In this document: positions 10,492 to 20,119 of the stretch, piece after piece | Numbering within the stretch: the first letter of the stretch is position 1 | How the letters are laid out: each line of letters starts with the position of its first letter | Origin: Martinezella lusitana | GTDB taxonomy: Bacteria > Pseudomonadota > Alphaproteobacteria > Rhizobiales > Rhizobiaceae | NCBI RefSeq assembly: GCF_900094565.1 | Contig: NZ_FMAF01000002.1 | Span: 558,001-622,000 of the forward strand | DNA: 64,000 bases | Direction of reading: 5' to 3' | Notes under the pieces: generated by a model | What the model saw: only the letters and a program-made list of their open reading frames with translations | What the model was told of the DNA's origin: nothing | The model's database searches: none | Program-made: the position numbers and the translations under genes

Positions 10492-11235
10492 ATGCACGCC
10501 GATATTGTCGATCTCCGTCAGTTCTATCATTCCGAGCTCGGACGCTTGGCGGAGCAGTCGATTGCCATGGCGCTTTCCTCCATCTGGGCGCGCATGCCGG
10601 AGGAGCGCCTCGTCGGCCTGGGCTATGCCGTTCCCTATCTTGATCGCTTCCGCACCGATACCGAGCGCACCTTCGCCTTCATGCCGGCGGGGCAGGGCGC
10701 GGTGAACTGGCCGATGGGCTCCGCATCGTCGACGGCATTGATCTTCGATGAAGAACTGCCGCTGCCTGACAGTTCGATCGATCGCGTGCTGATGGTGCAT
10801 TCGCTTGAATTCGCCGAGAGCCCGCGCGAGACGCTGAAGGAACTGTGGCGGGTATTGGCGCCCGGTGGACGGCTTGTGATCGCCGTGCCGAACCGCCGGG
10901 GCGTCTGGGCGCGCATGGAGCACACGCCGTTTGGTTCCGGCCGGCCCTATTCGCGCGGCCAGCTCACCTCGCTGCTGCGGGAAACCAACTTCACGCCGGG
11001 AGCGACGGCCGAAGCGCTGTTCTTCCCGCCCTCCAAGCTGCGCACGGTGCTGCGGCTGCGCCGCGCGTTCGAAAGGGTAGGGCGCACGCTGTGGCCCGCT
11101 TTCTCCGGCGTCATCATCGTCGAGGCGCAGAAGCGGCTTTATCAGGGCCTGCCCGTCGCCGTCCGCGCCTCGCGCCGCGTCTTCGTGCCTGTTCTTGCGC
11201 CGCGCGGCATACCGACGACGCGCGACGGCGCCTGA
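10492..11235 (+). CDS. SAM-dependent methyltransferase, class I
   Basis: The 247-residue protein has the Methyltransf_11 pattern in its second half: [18 protein letters not shown], then [20 protein letters not shown]. The glycine-rich SAM loop is degenerate. Rhizobial homologues begin [17 protein letters not shown], which fixes the start at ATG 10492. The substrate is unknown. It precedes hisC-tyrC by 103 bp on the same strand and is divergent from gloB. The gloB neighbourhood is common in rhizobia, but I see no sequence evidence that it acts on glutathione conjugates. Confidence 0.75.
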   Translation: MHADIVDLRQFYHSELGRLAEQSIAMALSSIWARMPEERLVGLGYAVPYLDRFRTDTERTFAFMPAGQGAVNWPMGSASSTALIFDEELPLPDSSIDRVLMVHSLEFAESPRETLKELWRVLAPGGRLVIAVPNRRGVWARMEHTPFGSGRPYSRGQLTSLLRETNFTPGATAEALFFPPSKLRTVLRLRRAFERVGRTLWPAFSGVIIVEAQKRLYQGLPVAVRASRRVFVPVLAPRGIPTTRDGA

Positions 11236-11338
11236 CAGGACCGCCGGCGGCGCAAACACTCGACAAATTTGTCAATCCGCATTAATGCGACGGGGTGTCT
11301 AAAGCCGGACGTTTCCGGCCCTTCCCAAGGTCGAACCC

Positions 11339-12448
11339 ATGAGCATGGAAATGAGCAAGCCTGTCCCGCGTTCCGGCATTCTCGATATCGCCGCCTATGT
11401 GCCGGGCAAGGAGCATGCACCGGGCGTTGCGCGCGTGTTCAAGCTTTCCTCGAACGAAACGCCGCTCGGCGCCAGCCCGAAGGCCATCGAGGCCTTCCGC
11501 GGCGCGGCCGAGCATCTGGAGCGTTATCCGGACGGGCAGGCCAAGGAATTGCGTCAGGCAATCGCCGATGTGCATGGGCTGAACGTCGCCAATATTCTCT
11601 GCGGCAACGGTTCCGACGAGCTGCTGAGCCTGCTCTGCCATACCTATCTCGGTACCGGCGACGAAGGCATCATCACCGAGCATGGTTTCCTGGTCTACAA
11701 GATCCAGATCATGGCTGCCGGCGCGACGCCGGTTACGGTCAGGGAAAAGGATTGCACCGTCGATGTCGACGCCATTCTCGCCGCCGTCACCGAGAAGACA
11801 AAGATGGTCTTCATCGCCAATCCCGGCAATCCCACCGGTACCTATGTTGCGGTCAGCGAAATTCGCCGCCTGCATGCGCGTCTGCCGAAGCATGTGATCC
11901 TCGTGCTGGATGCTGCCTACGCCGAATATGTTCGCCGCAACGATTACGAGGCCGGTCTCGAGCTCGTCTCGGCCAACCAGAATGTCGTGATGACTCGAAC
12001 GTTCTCGAAGATCTATGGTCTGGCGGCGCTTCGCATCGGCTGGATGTACGCGCCGGTCGATATCGTCGATGCGGTCAACCGTGTGCGCAGCCCGTTCAAC
12101 ATGAACAGCGGTGCCATCGCCGCGGGCGCTGCGGCCATTCGCGATCAGGCCTTCACCGAGAAGGCAGTCGCGTACAACACGCTCTGGATCGAGAAGATGA
12201 CGGCTGCGCTCGAGGCCATCGGCCTCAAGGTGACGCCGTCGGTCGCGAATTTCATTCTCGTTCATTTCCCCGACAGCGAGGGCAAGCGCGCCGCCGAGGC
12301 CGATGATTTCCTCACCAGCCGCGGCTATATCGTCCGGGCCGTGCGCGCCTATGGCTTCCCGAATTCGCTGCGCATGAGCATCGGCACCGAAGAGGCCAAT
12401 CTCGGCCTCATCGACACGCTGACCGAATTCATGGGGCGCAAGGCATGA
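11339..12448 (+). CDS. hisC: Histidinol-phosphate / aromatic aminotransferase
   Basis: This PLP-dependent fold-type I aminotransferase has 369 residues. The Schiff-base lysine is Lys224 in TFSKIYGLA; other family motifs are NPGNPTG (161-167) and the substrate loop [10 protein letters not shown] (35-44). The family (HisC2/Pfl8 type) makes L-histidinol phosphate in histidine synthesis but often also transaminates phenylpyruvate or prephenate. Here it overlaps tyrC by four bases (ATGA), which suggests a role in tyrosine/phenylalanine synthesis. Start ATG 11339 was chosen; ATG 11345 and 11351 are also possible. Confidence 0.87.
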   Translation: MSMEMSKPVPRSGILDIAAYVPGKEHAPGVARVFKLSSNETPLGASPKAIEAFRGAAEHLERYPDGQAKELRQAIADVHGLNVANILCGNGSDELLSLLCHTYLGTGDEGIITEHGFLVYKIQIMAAGATPVTVREKDCTVDVDAILAAVTEKTKMVFIANPGNPTGTYVAVSEIRRLHARLPKHVILVLDAAYAEYVRRNDYEAGLELVSANQNVVMTRTFSKIYGLAALRIGWMYAPVDIVDAVNRVRSPFNMNSGAIAAGAAAIRDQAFTEKAVAYNTLWIEKMTAALEAIGLKVTPSVANFILVHFPDSEGKRAAEADDFLTSRGYIVRAVRAYGFPNSLRMSIGTEEANLGLIDTLTEFMGRKA

Positions 12449-13374
12449 GCGGCGTTCAGTTCGACCGTATCGCGCTGATCGGCATCGGCCTGATCGGCTC
12501 TTCCATCGCCCATGACATCAAGCGGCTGGGCCTTGCCAAGGAAATTGTGATCTCGACGCGCAGCGCCGAGACGCTGAAGCGCGCCGAGGAGCTGAAACTC
12601 GGCGATCGCTACACGCCGTCCTCGGCCGAGGCGGTCAAGGACGCCGATCTCGTCATCGTCTCCGTGCCTGTGGGAGCCTCGGAAAGCGTCGCCAAGGAAA
12701 TCTCGGCGCATCTGAAGCCGGGCGCCATCGTCACCGACGTCGGTTCGACCAAGGCTTCCGTCATCGCGCAGATGCAGCCGCACATGCCCGCCAACGTGCA
12801 TTTCATTCCCGGCCATCCGTTGGCGGGGACAGAGAAGTCAGGGCCGGATGCGGGCTTTGCCGGGCTGTTCGAAGGGCGCTGGTGCATCTTCACGCCGATC
12901 CCGAGCACCGACGAGGCAGCCATCCGGAAACTCCGGCATTTCTGGGAGACGCTCGGATCGCGCGTCGACGAAATGGATCCTGAGCATCACGACAAGGTGT
13001 TGGCGATCGTCTCGCACCTGCCGCATCTCATCGCCTACAACATCGTCGGCACCGCCGACGATCTGGAGACGGTGACCGAATCGGAAGTCATCAAATATTC
13101 CGCTTCCGGCTTCCGCGACTTTACCCGCCTTGCCGCGTCCGATCCGACCATGTGGCGCGATGTCTGCCTGCACAATCGCGATGCGATCCTGGAGATGCTG
13201 TCGCGCTTCTCGGAAGATCTCGCCTCCCTGCAGCGGGCGATCCGCTGGGGCGAGGGCGACAAGATCTTCGAACTTTTCACCCGCACCCGCGCCATTCGCC
13301 GCTCGATCGTCGAGGCGGGCCAGGACGTCGACGCACCGGATTTCGGGCGTCATGCTCTGGATGCGAAGAAGTAG
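12445..13374 (+). CDS. tyrC: Prephenate/arogenate dehydrogenase
   Basis: The 309-residue protein has an N-terminal Rossmann fold with GIGLIGSS (13-20) that binds NAD(P), then the all-helical dimerisation domain of the TyrA family. The segment [17 protein letters not shown] contains the conserved catalytic-site His and the GTEKSG loop. It oxidatively decarboxylates prephenate or arogenate on the way to tyrosine. The ATG lies inside the hisC stop (ATGA), so the two are translationally coupled. No ACT regulatory domain is attached. Confidence 0.92.
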   Translation: MSGVQFDRIALIGIGLIGSSIAHDIKRLGLAKEIVISTRSAETLKRAEELKLGDRYTPSSAEAVKDADLVIVSVPVGASESVAKEISAHLKPGAIVTDVGSTKASVIAQMQPHMPANVHFIPGHPLAGTEKSGPDAGFAGLFEGRWCIFTPIPSTDEAAIRKLRHFWETLGSRVDEMDPEHHDKVLAIVSHLPHLIAYNIVGTADDLETVTESEVIKYSASGFRDFTRLAASDPTMWRDVCLHNRDAILEMLSRFSEDLASLQRAIRWGEGDKIFELFTRTRAIRRSIVEAGQDVDAPDFGRHALDAKK

Positions 13375-13413
13375 CGGCTTTTCTTTCTGCCCTTGGGGCG
13401 AAGGTGTTGATCC

Positions 13414-14427
13414 TCAGATCGGCGGGATCTTCCCGAGCGGGATGAAGCCGCTGAGCGCGAGGCGGCCGCGATCGGCCGTCAGGTCGACGGAAACCTTGTC
13501 GGCGCCGTTTGCAAGCGCCTTCAGCAGCTTGGTGGCGGTCTTGATGACATTCTTGGCCGCCGGCAGCGTTGCCGTCAGACTATCGCCCCATGGCCCGATC
13601 TGATTGATCTCCAGCTTGAACTGGCCGGATAGAAGTCCCTGATCGTCGAAATTGAAAGGGCCTGATAGCGTCATGACGCGGCCGTCGCCGATATCGATGA
13701 CGGCCTGATGCAGCACGCCTGCGGCACCGCGAAGGCCTTCCCGGTCGGTGCCGTCGAGCAGGCCGGCCTTGCCGGTCAGCGTCACATTGGCGCTTGTCGA
13801 GGCGGTCGGCAGCGTCTGCGGGAAATCCTTGATGACGGCATTGGCATTCTCGATACCGATCGCGAAATCCAGGTCGCTGCCGTTCTGGCTGGCGTGCATC
13901 TCGGTGCGGGCGGCGGTCACATCGGCGCTCTGGCCGGTGGCGGAGGAGACGATGGCTGCCTTCAGACCTTCGATAACTGTCTGGCTCTGCGCGACGCCAC
14001 GCCCCTTGGCAACGAGGTTCGATTGCAGATCCGTCCATTCGGCCGATACCGCCAGCCCTTCGGCGGTGCGCAACTCGGCCGGTGATTTCAGGTTCCAGCT
14101 GACATGGTTCGGTTGATAGACCGGCGCCGAGGCATTGAGGGTTTGGAAATTGGCCGAGACACCTCGGGTCTGATTGTCGACGGTCACCGTGTCGCAGGTC
14201 AATCCCATGGAGAAGGGGAAGCCGCTGAAGGCCATATTTGTGCATTTGCCGGCAATGCCGGCGCTGTTCTGCTGGCCGAGCGCCTTCAGCACATTGGTTT
14301 TGACAATATTGGTCGCGTAATACCACCCGCCGGTATAGAGCCCGGCCAAGACCACCAACAGTCCTATCAGGATGAGCGATAGACGTTTACCTCGACCGGT
14401 CGCTACGCTCTGGCTTGACGCTGCCAT
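13414..14427 (-). CDS. DUF2125 membrane-anchored periplasmic protein
   Basis: The 337-residue product has one N-terminal membrane helix (about residues 15-38, LSLILIGLLVVLAGLYTGGW). A long beta-rich periplasmic region of the DUF2125 family follows, with two pairs of cysteines early on (GKCTNMAF and LTCDTV). The family is widespread in Rhizobiales and has no assigned function; the repeated beta-strand pattern resembles AsmA-type envelope proteins, which is inference. ATG 14427 has GGAG 6 bases upstream, so I prefer it to the TTG at 14439. It converges on tyrC and diverges from the ChaC-like gene. Confidence 0.8.
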   Translation of the reverse strand: MAASSQSVATGRGKRLSLILIGLLVVLAGLYTGGWYYATNIVKTNVLKALGQQNSAGIAGKCTNMAFSGFPFSMGLTCDTVTVDNQTRGVSANFQTLNASAPVYQPNHVSWNLKSPAELRTAEGLAVSAEWTDLQSNLVAKGRGVAQSQTVIEGLKAAIVSSATGQSADVTAARTEMHASQNGSDLDFAIGIENANAVIKDFPQTLPTASTSANVTLTGKAGLLDGTDREGLRGAAGVLHQAVIDIGDGRVMTLSGPFNFDDQGLLSGQFKLEINQIGPWGDSLTATLPAAKNVIKTATKLLKALANGADKVSVDLTADRGRLALSGFIPLGKIPPI

Positions 14428-14477
14428 GTTGTTCTCCAATGGTTGGACTGAAGTTTCACACTGATTTGGCGTTGGAT

Positions 14478-15011
14478 ATGGACGAATTTTGGGTGTTTGG
14501 CTACGGATCGCTCATGTGGAATCCGGGCTTCGACTATGAGGAAAAGGCGGAGGCCATTATTTTCGGCTACCGCCGCTCGCTTTGCGTTCGTTCCTGGGTC
14601 CATCGCGGCACAGAGGCCAGTCCCGGCCTGGTCCTCGGTCTCGATCGTGGCGGCTCCTGCCGCGGCATGGCGTTTCGCGTCTCGACGGCTGCGTGGGACG
14701 AGGTATTGGCCTATTTGCGCGAGCGTGAACTGGTCACCAATGTCTATCTGGAAAGGATAGCGCCGATCCGGCTCGCCGATGGCCGGCGCGTGATCTCCGT
14801 CGCCTATGTCGTCGACCGCGATCACAGGCAATATGCCGGCGCGCTGGACGCCATAGAGGCCGCTCATATCGTCGAATCCGCCAGCGGCCAGTCTGGCCCG
14901 AACGATGCCTATGTCTTCAACACGCTGACGCATTTGCGCGAGATGGGGATTCGCGATCAGTGGCTCGAGCATGTCGCCGGTGAAATCGAGCGTATGCGGG
15001 AAGCGTCCTGA
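14478..15011 (+). CDS. Gamma-glutamylcyclotransferase, ChaC-like
   Basis: The 177-residue protein opens MDEFWVFGYGSLMWNPGF, the ChaC/GGCT substrate-binding loop (GYGSLM at 8-13), and keeps the later SGPNDAYVFNTLTHLREMGI motif. ChaC-type enzymes release 5-oxoproline and Cys-Gly from glutathione in the cytoplasm. ATG 14478 matches family N-termini; ATG 14439 would add 13 residues and run close to the divergent DUF2125 start. With gloB nearby it makes a second glutathione-related enzyme in this region, though the genes are not in one operon. Confidence 0.88.
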   Translation: MDEFWVFGYGSLMWNPGFDYEEKAEAIIFGYRRSLCVRSWVHRGTEASPGLVLGLDRGGSCRGMAFRVSTAAWDEVLAYLRERELVTNVYLERIAPIRLADGRRVISVAYVVDRDHRQYAGALDAIEAAHIVESASGQSGPNDAYVFNTLTHLREMGIRDQWLEHVAGEIERMREAS

Positions 15012-15047
15012 CAGGCCGTTCTTCAACGTGATGCGGCCGCCTTCGGT

Positions 15048-15851
15048 TCAAACCGCCGCAGTGGTCACTTTTGCCTTGCCGATTTCCGCCAGACGCTGTG
15101 CTGCGGTCGGCGGGACGGGGAGATGCGGATTGTTGGCGATCGTTTCGACCAGCAGTTCGTCGCTCGCCTTTTCCGTCTCCTCCATCAGCCGCGCAAAGAA
15201 GGCGTCGGGATCCATGCCGGGCTGGATCGGCGGCAGGATGCGCACCTTGAGGTGGCCTGGATATTTGCGGAAGGTGCGGCGCGGCCAGAACAGGCCGGGA
15301 TGCATGGCGACGGCGACGACGGGGATTCCGAGATCGCGATACATGCGGGCGATGCCGTATTTATAGACCGGTTCGGCGCCCGGCGGGCGGCGGGTGCCCT
15401 CGGGGTAGATGATGAGCTGGCGGCCGGTGGCGAGTTCCTCCCGCGTGCGCTTCAATACGTCGAACATCACCTTGCCGCGGGCGCCTCGGTCCACCGGGAT
15501 CATGCGCTGCTTCCCCGCATACCAGCCGAACAACGGAATCCACATCAGCTCGCGCTTCAGGATATAGACCGGATCGTCGAGATAGGGCAGCAGCGCGAAG
15601 GTGTCCCAGAAGGACTGATGCTTGGGCGCGAAGATGTAGCTGCCCTTGGGGATATTCTCGAGGCCCTCGATCTCGAAGGTGGTGCCGACGATCTTTTCCA
15701 TCAGCCAGGTGCTGGATTTCGCCCATGCCTTGGGGATTGCATATGCAGCCTTGCGCGGCATCAGAAAATAGATCGGCGACAGCACGATCATGCGAATGAT
15801 CAGATTGGCATAGAAGGCTGTGTTGAACAGGACCGAACGCAAGATAATCAT
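15048..15851 (-). CDS. plsC: 1-acyl-sn-glycerol-3-phosphate acyltransferase
   Basis: The 267-residue protein has the four PlsC blocks: catalytic HQSFWD (78-83, HX4D), GWYAGKQRMIPVDRG, YPEGTRRPPG (149-158), and VAVAMHPGLFWPR. One hydrophobic N-terminal helix (about 10-32) anchors it at the inner membrane. It acylates lysophosphatidic acid to phosphatidic acid in phospholipid synthesis. I chose ATG 15851; TTG 15854 is also open. It is last in a minus-strand run ftsE-ftsX-ydcF-plsC, 98 bp after the YdcF gene. Confidence 0.88.
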   Translation of the reverse strand: MIILRSVLFNTAFYANLIIRMIVLSPIYFLMPRKAAYAIPKAWAKSSTWLMEKIVGTTFEIEGLENIPKGSYIFAPKHQSFWDTFALLPYLDDPVYILKRELMWIPLFGWYAGKQRMIPVDRGARGKVMFDVLKRTREELATGRQLIIYPEGTRRPPGAEPVYKYGIARMYRDLGIPVVAVAMHPGLFWPRRTFRKYPGHLKVRILPPIQPGMDPDAFFARLMEETEKASDELLVETIANNPHLPVPPTAAQRLAEIGKAKVTTAAV

Positions 15852-15949
15852 CAAGACTTTCCCAATGCACCGGCTTGCGCCGGCATCCTAAGGCTTGCCT
15901 ACACGATTACGGCGTCAATAAAAAGTCGGTGTGTGTGCGGCCGGAGATC

Positions 15950-16672
15950 TCAGTCCGGATCGTCGCTCTGTTCCTGCGAGCGCAGACCGACCGGACGCCC
16001 CAGGCCAGTCAGATTGCGGGCGCCGGTGAGGAGAACCTTGGCATATTCGGAGATCATCGTGCGCAGCGCATTCGGGTCGGTGAACCAGTTCTTGGTCTTC
16101 AAATCGGAATTGACAACCGGATAGGGAATGAAATCCGTCGCGGGATCGACATATTTCAGTTCCGCGAGGCTGCGGGGCATGTGGTAGTTGTTCGTCACCA
16201 CCAGGACGCTCTTATAGCCCTTGGCGTGGATCCACTTTGCCGCTTCGCGTGCATTGCCGATCGTATCGATGGCATCATAGCCGATGTCGACGCAGCAATT
16301 GAAGAGACCGACCGAGCTCTGCGTCAGCCTGCGGATCTGCGACGGCGTCGTGGTCGGATGTGCGCCAGATATCAGCAGCCGGTGGCCCGCGCCGGAGCGC
16401 AGCAATTCGACGGCCTGGTCGATCCGCTGATAGCCGCCCGTCAACACGACGATGGCGTCTGCCTTGGGCTCGAGCGGTGGCTTCAGCGTGGTGATCGAAT
16501 CGGCAAAATGCAGAAAGCCGCCGAAAATGATGGCGGCGAGAAAGATGAAGGCGAAGCCGCCCCAGCGCAGGAGGCGCCGGAACAAGCTGCGACGCACAGG
16601 TCTATCGCTGCGGGATTCCTCCCGCATCGACTGCGAACTCACGGTCTTGCGAGTCGACAGATCCATGCTCAT
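15950..16672 (-). CDS. YdcF-family (DUF218) membrane protein
   Basis: The 240-residue product has a basic N-terminal tail, one membrane helix (about 37-57), and a DUF218 domain with ADAIVVLTGGYQRIDQAVELL, GHRLLISGAHP and VVTNNYHMPRS. The family (YdcF, SanA/ElyC relatives) is linked to envelope integrity in enterobacteria and may bind a nucleotide or SAM-like ligand, but no reaction is proven. It sits 69 bp after ftsX and before plsC, in a division/envelope context that supports an envelope role. Confidence 0.85.
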   Translation of the reverse strand: MSMDLSTRKTVSSQSMREESRSDRPVRRSLFRRLLRWGGFAFIFLAAIIFGGFLHFADSITTLKPPLEPKADAIVVLTGGYQRIDQAVELLRSGAGHRLLISGAHPTTTPSQIRRLTQSSVGLFNCCVDIGYDAIDTIGNAREAAKWIHAKGYKSVLVVTNNYHMPRSLAELKYVDPATDFIPYPVVNSDLKTKNWFTDPNALRTMISEYAKVLLTGARNLTGLGRPVGLRSQEQSDDPD

Positions 16673-16741
16673 GATTCGGTACTATACGACAATTGCGGCA
16701 AGGAACGGGCTGACGGACAGCAAAAAATACTCACCGCGGCG

Positions 16742-17788
16742 TCAATTCTGCACACCGTCGGCCCTGCCGGGATCGGAACGGATCAGATCGATCTCGTAGA
16801 TCGTGCGCATGACGGTGAAGCGCGCCGTGAGAGTCGTGAGCAGGGCGATGACGATCATGGTTGCGAGAATGCCGACATAGCCGAGCGCGCCTACGGAAAA
16901 AGTGCCGAAAAGGGCGGTTGCCTGGTCGGTCTGCGGCGTGGCGATCGTGCGGCTCTGCAGGATGCCGGCGCTTGCGAAGAACAGGGCGGCGAGGCCGCTG
17001 CCGGCTGCCGACCCCTTCAGGCTGATCTTCAGGAAGTGCTTTTGAAATTCGGTTGCGACGAAGGTGCTCTCGGCACCGACGAAGTGCAATACCTCGACGA
17101 TGTGGCGATTGCCCGAGAGCGCGCCGCGGGTGGCGAAGACTACGGTCAGCACCATGGCCGTGAAGACCAGCAGCAGGACGCCGGTGCCGATGAGGACTGT
17201 TGTGTGCGCCATCGACACCAGCCGGTCGACCCAGGTGCGGTGGTCGTCCAGCGTCGCTTGCGAGATCTGCGCCTTGAGCAGGGCGCGCATCGCCTCGAAA
17301 TCCGGCGGGTGCGTCTCGTCGATGGTGATGATGACGAGGCGGGGGACGGGCAATTCCTTGATGTCCAGGCCGGCGCCGAGCCATGGCTCGAGAAGACGCG
17401 CAGTTGCCGCCTCGTCGACGATCTGGCCGGACTTGGTGCCGACGAAGCTCAGCGCGATGTCGCGGGCGCTGACCAGCGCCTTCTCCATGTCGAGATTGTC
17501 GTCCGGCTTGATCTGGATGGTGATCTCGCGGGAAATCTGGCTCTCCCAGCTTGCCGCCGTCGCGCGCACCATGCTGACGGCGCCGAGCGTGAGGCAGGCG
17601 AGGAAGGCCATGATGGCGATGACGACGATCAGCGCGTTGCCCTGAATATTGGAGGACGGCACGATCGGCCCGGTGGCGCGCACGCGCATTTCCGGCCGCT
17701 TCCGCTCCGGCGGAGGAGCGGGGGGTGTTTGCTGCGACTGCGCAGCTTTGGCATTCGAGGCTTTCCTGCGGGGCGCGGGCTCAGTCAT
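16742..17788 (-). CDS. ftsX: Cell division protein FtsX
   Basis: FtsX is the membrane subunit of the FtsEX ABC complex, which links divisome constriction to peptidoglycan hydrolase activation. The 348-residue protein has a proline- and Arg-rich cytoplasmic tail (about 1-45), a first helix (about 50-72), a periplasmic domain (about 75-210), and three C-terminal helices. The layout is standard for FtsX. Its start overlaps the ftsE end by 8 bases, so translation is coupled. Confidence 0.93.
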   Translation of the reverse strand: MTEPAPRRKASNAKAAQSQQTPPAPPPERKRPEMRVRATGPIVPSSNIQGNALIVVIAIMAFLACLTLGAVSMVRATAASWESQISREITIQIKPDDNLDMEKALVSARDIALSFVGTKSGQIVDEAATARLLEPWLGAGLDIKELPVPRLVIITIDETHPPDFEAMRALLKAQISQATLDDHRTWVDRLVSMAHTTVLIGTGVLLLVFTAMVLTVVFATRGALSGNRHIVEVLHFVGAESTFVATEFQKHFLKISLKGSAAGSGLAALFFASAGILQSRTIATPQTDQATALFGTFSVGALGYVGILATMIVIALLTTLTARFTVMRTIYEIDLIRSDPGRADGVQN

Positions 17789-18440
17789 AGATATCGAGAT
17801 GCCCTCCCGACAGAATCATGCGCCTAGCCTCGATCTGGTCCATCAGGCCGAGGTCGTGCGTGGCGATGACGACCGCAGTGCCGAGGCGATTGAGCTCCAG
17901 GAACAGGTTGAGCAGCCGTCGTGCCATCGGCGGATCGACATTGCCTGTCGGCTCGTCGGCGAGCAGGATTTCCGGGCGGTCGATGAGGGCGCGCGCAATG
18001 GCGGCGCGTTGCTTTTCGCCGCCTGACAGAACCGGCGGCAGTACGTTGATGCGCTCGCCGAGGCCGACCCATTTCAGCAGTTCCAACACATCGGTACGAT
18101 AGGAACTTTCATCCTTGCCGCGCACACGCAGCGGAAGGGCGACATTCTCGTAGGTCGTCAGATGGTCGAGCAGCCGGAAATCCTGAAAGACGATGCCGAC
18201 GCGCCGGCGCAGGAGCGGCAGCTCGTTGCGCGGGATCGAGGAAATCTCCCGGTCGAACATGCGGATCAGCCCACGGGTCGGCTGCAGCGACATGAAGAGC
18301 AGCCGCAGCAGAGTCGTCTTACCGGCACCGGAAGGTCCGGTCAGGAACTGGAACGATTTTCTCGGAATGTCGAAGCTCAGGTCGCGGAGGATTTCCGGAC
18401 CCATGCCGTAGCGCAAACCGACGTTCTCAAAGTGAATCAA
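17781..18440 (-). CDS. ftsE: Cell division ATP-binding protein FtsE
   Basis: This is a 219-residue ABC ATPase with Walker A GPSGAGKT (35-42), signature LSGGEKQR (138-145), Walker B ILLADEP (158-164) and switch His in ATHD. Together with FtsX it acts at the septum. It starts with TTG at 18438-18440, giving MIHFENVGLRYG, the usual FtsE N-terminus; there is no in-frame ATG near it. The 209 bp to the divergent gene at 18650 carry TTAACC motifs resembling CtrA half-sites (18482-18487 and 18553-18560). Confidence 0.95.
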   Translation of the reverse strand: MIHFENVGLRYGMGPEILRDLSFDIPRKSFQFLTGPSGAGKTTLLRLLFMSLQPTRGLIRMFDREISSIPRNELPLLRRRVGIVFQDFRLLDHLTTYENVALPLRVRGKDESSYRTDVLELLKWVGLGERINVLPPVLSGGEKQRAAIARALIDRPEILLADEPTGNVDPPMARRLLNLFLELNRLGTAVVIATHDLGLMDQIEARRMILSGGHLDIYD

Positions 18441-18649
18441 CGGGCAGTCCAGTCTTCCGCAGGGTTCAATCAGGCGACTTGTTAACCAATGGCATTAACA
18501 GCCGGTAAATTTTCTGGAAAGGCGCCCCATTCATGGCGATCTTTGCGAAGCATTAACCATTAAAATTTACGACTGGGCAGGATTCGTTTCAATGCCCAGA
18601 TTAGCAATGGGCGTCGAAACCATGTGGATCACCGCAAAGGGAGGTCATC

Positions 18650-19318
18650 ATGGGCGCTTTTCGCCACCGGCAGCAGCAGGCGGGGCTGGTTTATGACCTC
18701 ATTCCGCCCGAACCTGGGTCTGGTTCGGGTCAGTCGCACCGTTTCGTGCCGAAGCAGGATATCATCGATGCCGAATTCGTGACCGTCATTGGCGGCCGCG
18801 GCAGGAGCGCTTCGGGCGTCAACATGCGCCACGACGGTCCCTCCGGATCGAAAGCGCCGTCACGGCCGAAGCGTGGGAATGTCCTCTCGCGAACCCTATC
18901 CGCTTTGCGTTTTGCCGAAGGCGTTTTGCAGCAGGCATCGCGGCGCTGCTTCGTGGCGCTCATCGTCGCCCTTGCCGTGCTCGTCTTCGGACTTGCCGGT
19001 GGATTTTCCGGATTGTCCAGCGCACCGAACGAGGCGGCGGGCGAACCGCTGCAATTCTCGCATGTGACGCTGACGCCGCGCGACGAGAACGGCATGCGCG
19101 TCCTGACACTGAATGGCATCATCGAGAATGCGAGCGGTGCCACCCTGTCGATACCGTCGATGCGCGCCGATCTCTTTGCCGGCGACCAGCTGGTGCGAAG
19201 CGTCGTCGTCAATGCGCCGATGAACCGTCTCGGGCCGCATGAAAGCCGCGGATTTTCCACACGATTGCAGCATCCTGGTGGAAAAACGCCGGATGTTCGT
19301 CTTTCCTTCATGCCCTAG
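18650..19318 (+). CDS. Single-pass membrane protein, DUF3426-like C-terminal domain
   Basis: The 222-residue product has a 95-residue cytoplasmic part rich in Gly, Ser and Arg, one membrane helix (about 101-123, CFVALIVALAVLVFGLAGGF), and a C-terminal beta-rich domain resembling DUF3426/FxLYD folds. The related zinc-ribbon (MJ0042) N-terminus is absent here. Function is unknown; in rhizobia it is the divergent neighbour of ftsE. GGGAGG directly before ATG 18650 fixes the start. The stop TAG at 19316-19318 touches a palindromic repeat. Confidence 0.7.
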   Translation: MGAFRHRQQQAGLVYDLIPPEPGSGSGQSHRFVPKQDIIDAEFVTVIGGRGRSASGVNMRHDGPSGSKAPSRPKRGNVLSRTLSALRFAEGVLQQASRRCFVALIVALAVLVFGLAGGFSGLSSAPNEAAGEPLQFSHVTLTPRDENGMRVLTLNGIIENASGATLSIPSMRADLFAGDQLVRSVVVNAPMNRLGPHESRGFSTRLQHPGGKTPDVRLSFMP

Positions 19319-19319
19319 G

Positions 19320-19363
19320 GCGTGATGTCGAAAAGTGTAAGCTGCTTTCGGGCGACATCACGC
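19320..19363. repeat. Palindromic intergenic repeat, family B copy 1
   Basis: Perfect 11-bp arms GCGTGATGTCG (19320-19330) and CGACATCACGC (19353-19363) enclose a 22-base middle in which GAAA and TTTC can also pair. It begins one base after the stop of the preceding gene. A diverged relative follows ptsP at 63522. Confidence 0.75.
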
Positions 19364-19392
19364 TCTACCTGTTTGATTCGAGAGCGGATTCA

Positions 19393-19419
19393 GATTTTAG
19401 GTCGATTCGACCTAAAATC
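19393..19419. repeat. 27-bp perfect palindrome between the membrane-protein gene and hpt
   Basis: Arms GATTTTAGGTCGA (19393-19405) and TCGACCTAAAATC (19407-19419) are perfectly complementary around a single T. It lies 29 bp after the family B repeat and 98 bp before hpt. As RNA the stem would be tight with almost no loop, so a DNA-level or mobile-repeat origin is as likely as a terminator. Confidence 0.7.
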
Positions 19420-19517
19420 ATCCGGCTCTAGGGGGTGTGTCAGGCTTGCCGATTGTGCTACGGGCTTGTGCTTGATCGGCGGCCGAGTGCCGCAGCAGCC
19501 ATGGAGCATGCCAATCA

Positions 19518-20066
19518 ATGCCTGTCGTACGCGGGAAGAACATCGAGCCGCTTTTCACTGCCGAGCAGATTGCCGAGCGCAATCATGCCATGGCGAAGGA
19601 AATTGCCAGCGGACCGACGAAGGATCTCCTCGTCATCGCCATCCTCAAGGGTTCGTTTATTTTTGCCGCCGACCTGTTGCGCGCGCTGCACGAGACGGGG
19701 CTGGCGCCGGAGGTCGAGTTCATCACCCTTTCGAGCTATGGCGCGGGCACGGTCTCCCAGGGCGTGCGCATCGTGAAGGACATCGACAGCGATGTGAGGG
19801 ATCGCGACGTGCTGCTGATCGACGATATTCTGGAATCGGGCCGTACGCTGCGTTTTGCCAAGGAACTGCTCTATGAGCGCGGCGCCCGCAATGTGACGCT
19901 CGCCGTCCTGCTGGACAAGAGCGTCAAGCGCCAGGAGGAGCTGGAGGCCGATTATGTCGGCTTCGAATGCCCCGACTATTTCGTTGTCGGCTACGGTATG
20001 GACGTTGCCTATGCCTTCCGCGAACTGCCCTTCGTCGGCGTGGTCCTCGGCGACGCCACCCCGTAA
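19518..20066 (+). CDS. hpt: Hypoxanthine phosphoribosyltransferase
   Basis: This purine-salvage enzyme makes IMP or GMP from hypoxanthine or guanine with PRPP. The 182-residue protein has the PRPP-binding motif VLLIDDILESGRT (98-110) and the AILKGSFIFAADL loop (41-53) of the HPRT family. It follows a 199-bp gap holding two palindromes. cpdR is 158 bp downstream on the same strand but probably has its own promoter. Confidence 0.94.
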   Translation: MPVVRGKNIEPLFTAEQIAERNHAMAKEIASGPTKDLLVIAILKGSFIFAADLLRALHETGLAPEVEFITLSSYGAGTVSQGVRIVKDIDSDVRDRDVLLIDDILESGRTLRFAKELLYERGARNVTLAVLLDKSVKRQEELEADYVGFECPDYFVVGYGMDVAYAFRELPFVGVVLGDATP

Positions 20067-20119
20067 TCTGCGTTAATGGGGCAGTCGGCCCGGCTGTCCC
20101 ATTCTGCTCCGGCGATGAC

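Noticed and set aside
15875..17827. 650-codon plus-strand frame opposite ydcF and ftsX
   Set aside because: ydcF and ftsX are well supported on the other strand; this frame has no ribosome binding site or domain.
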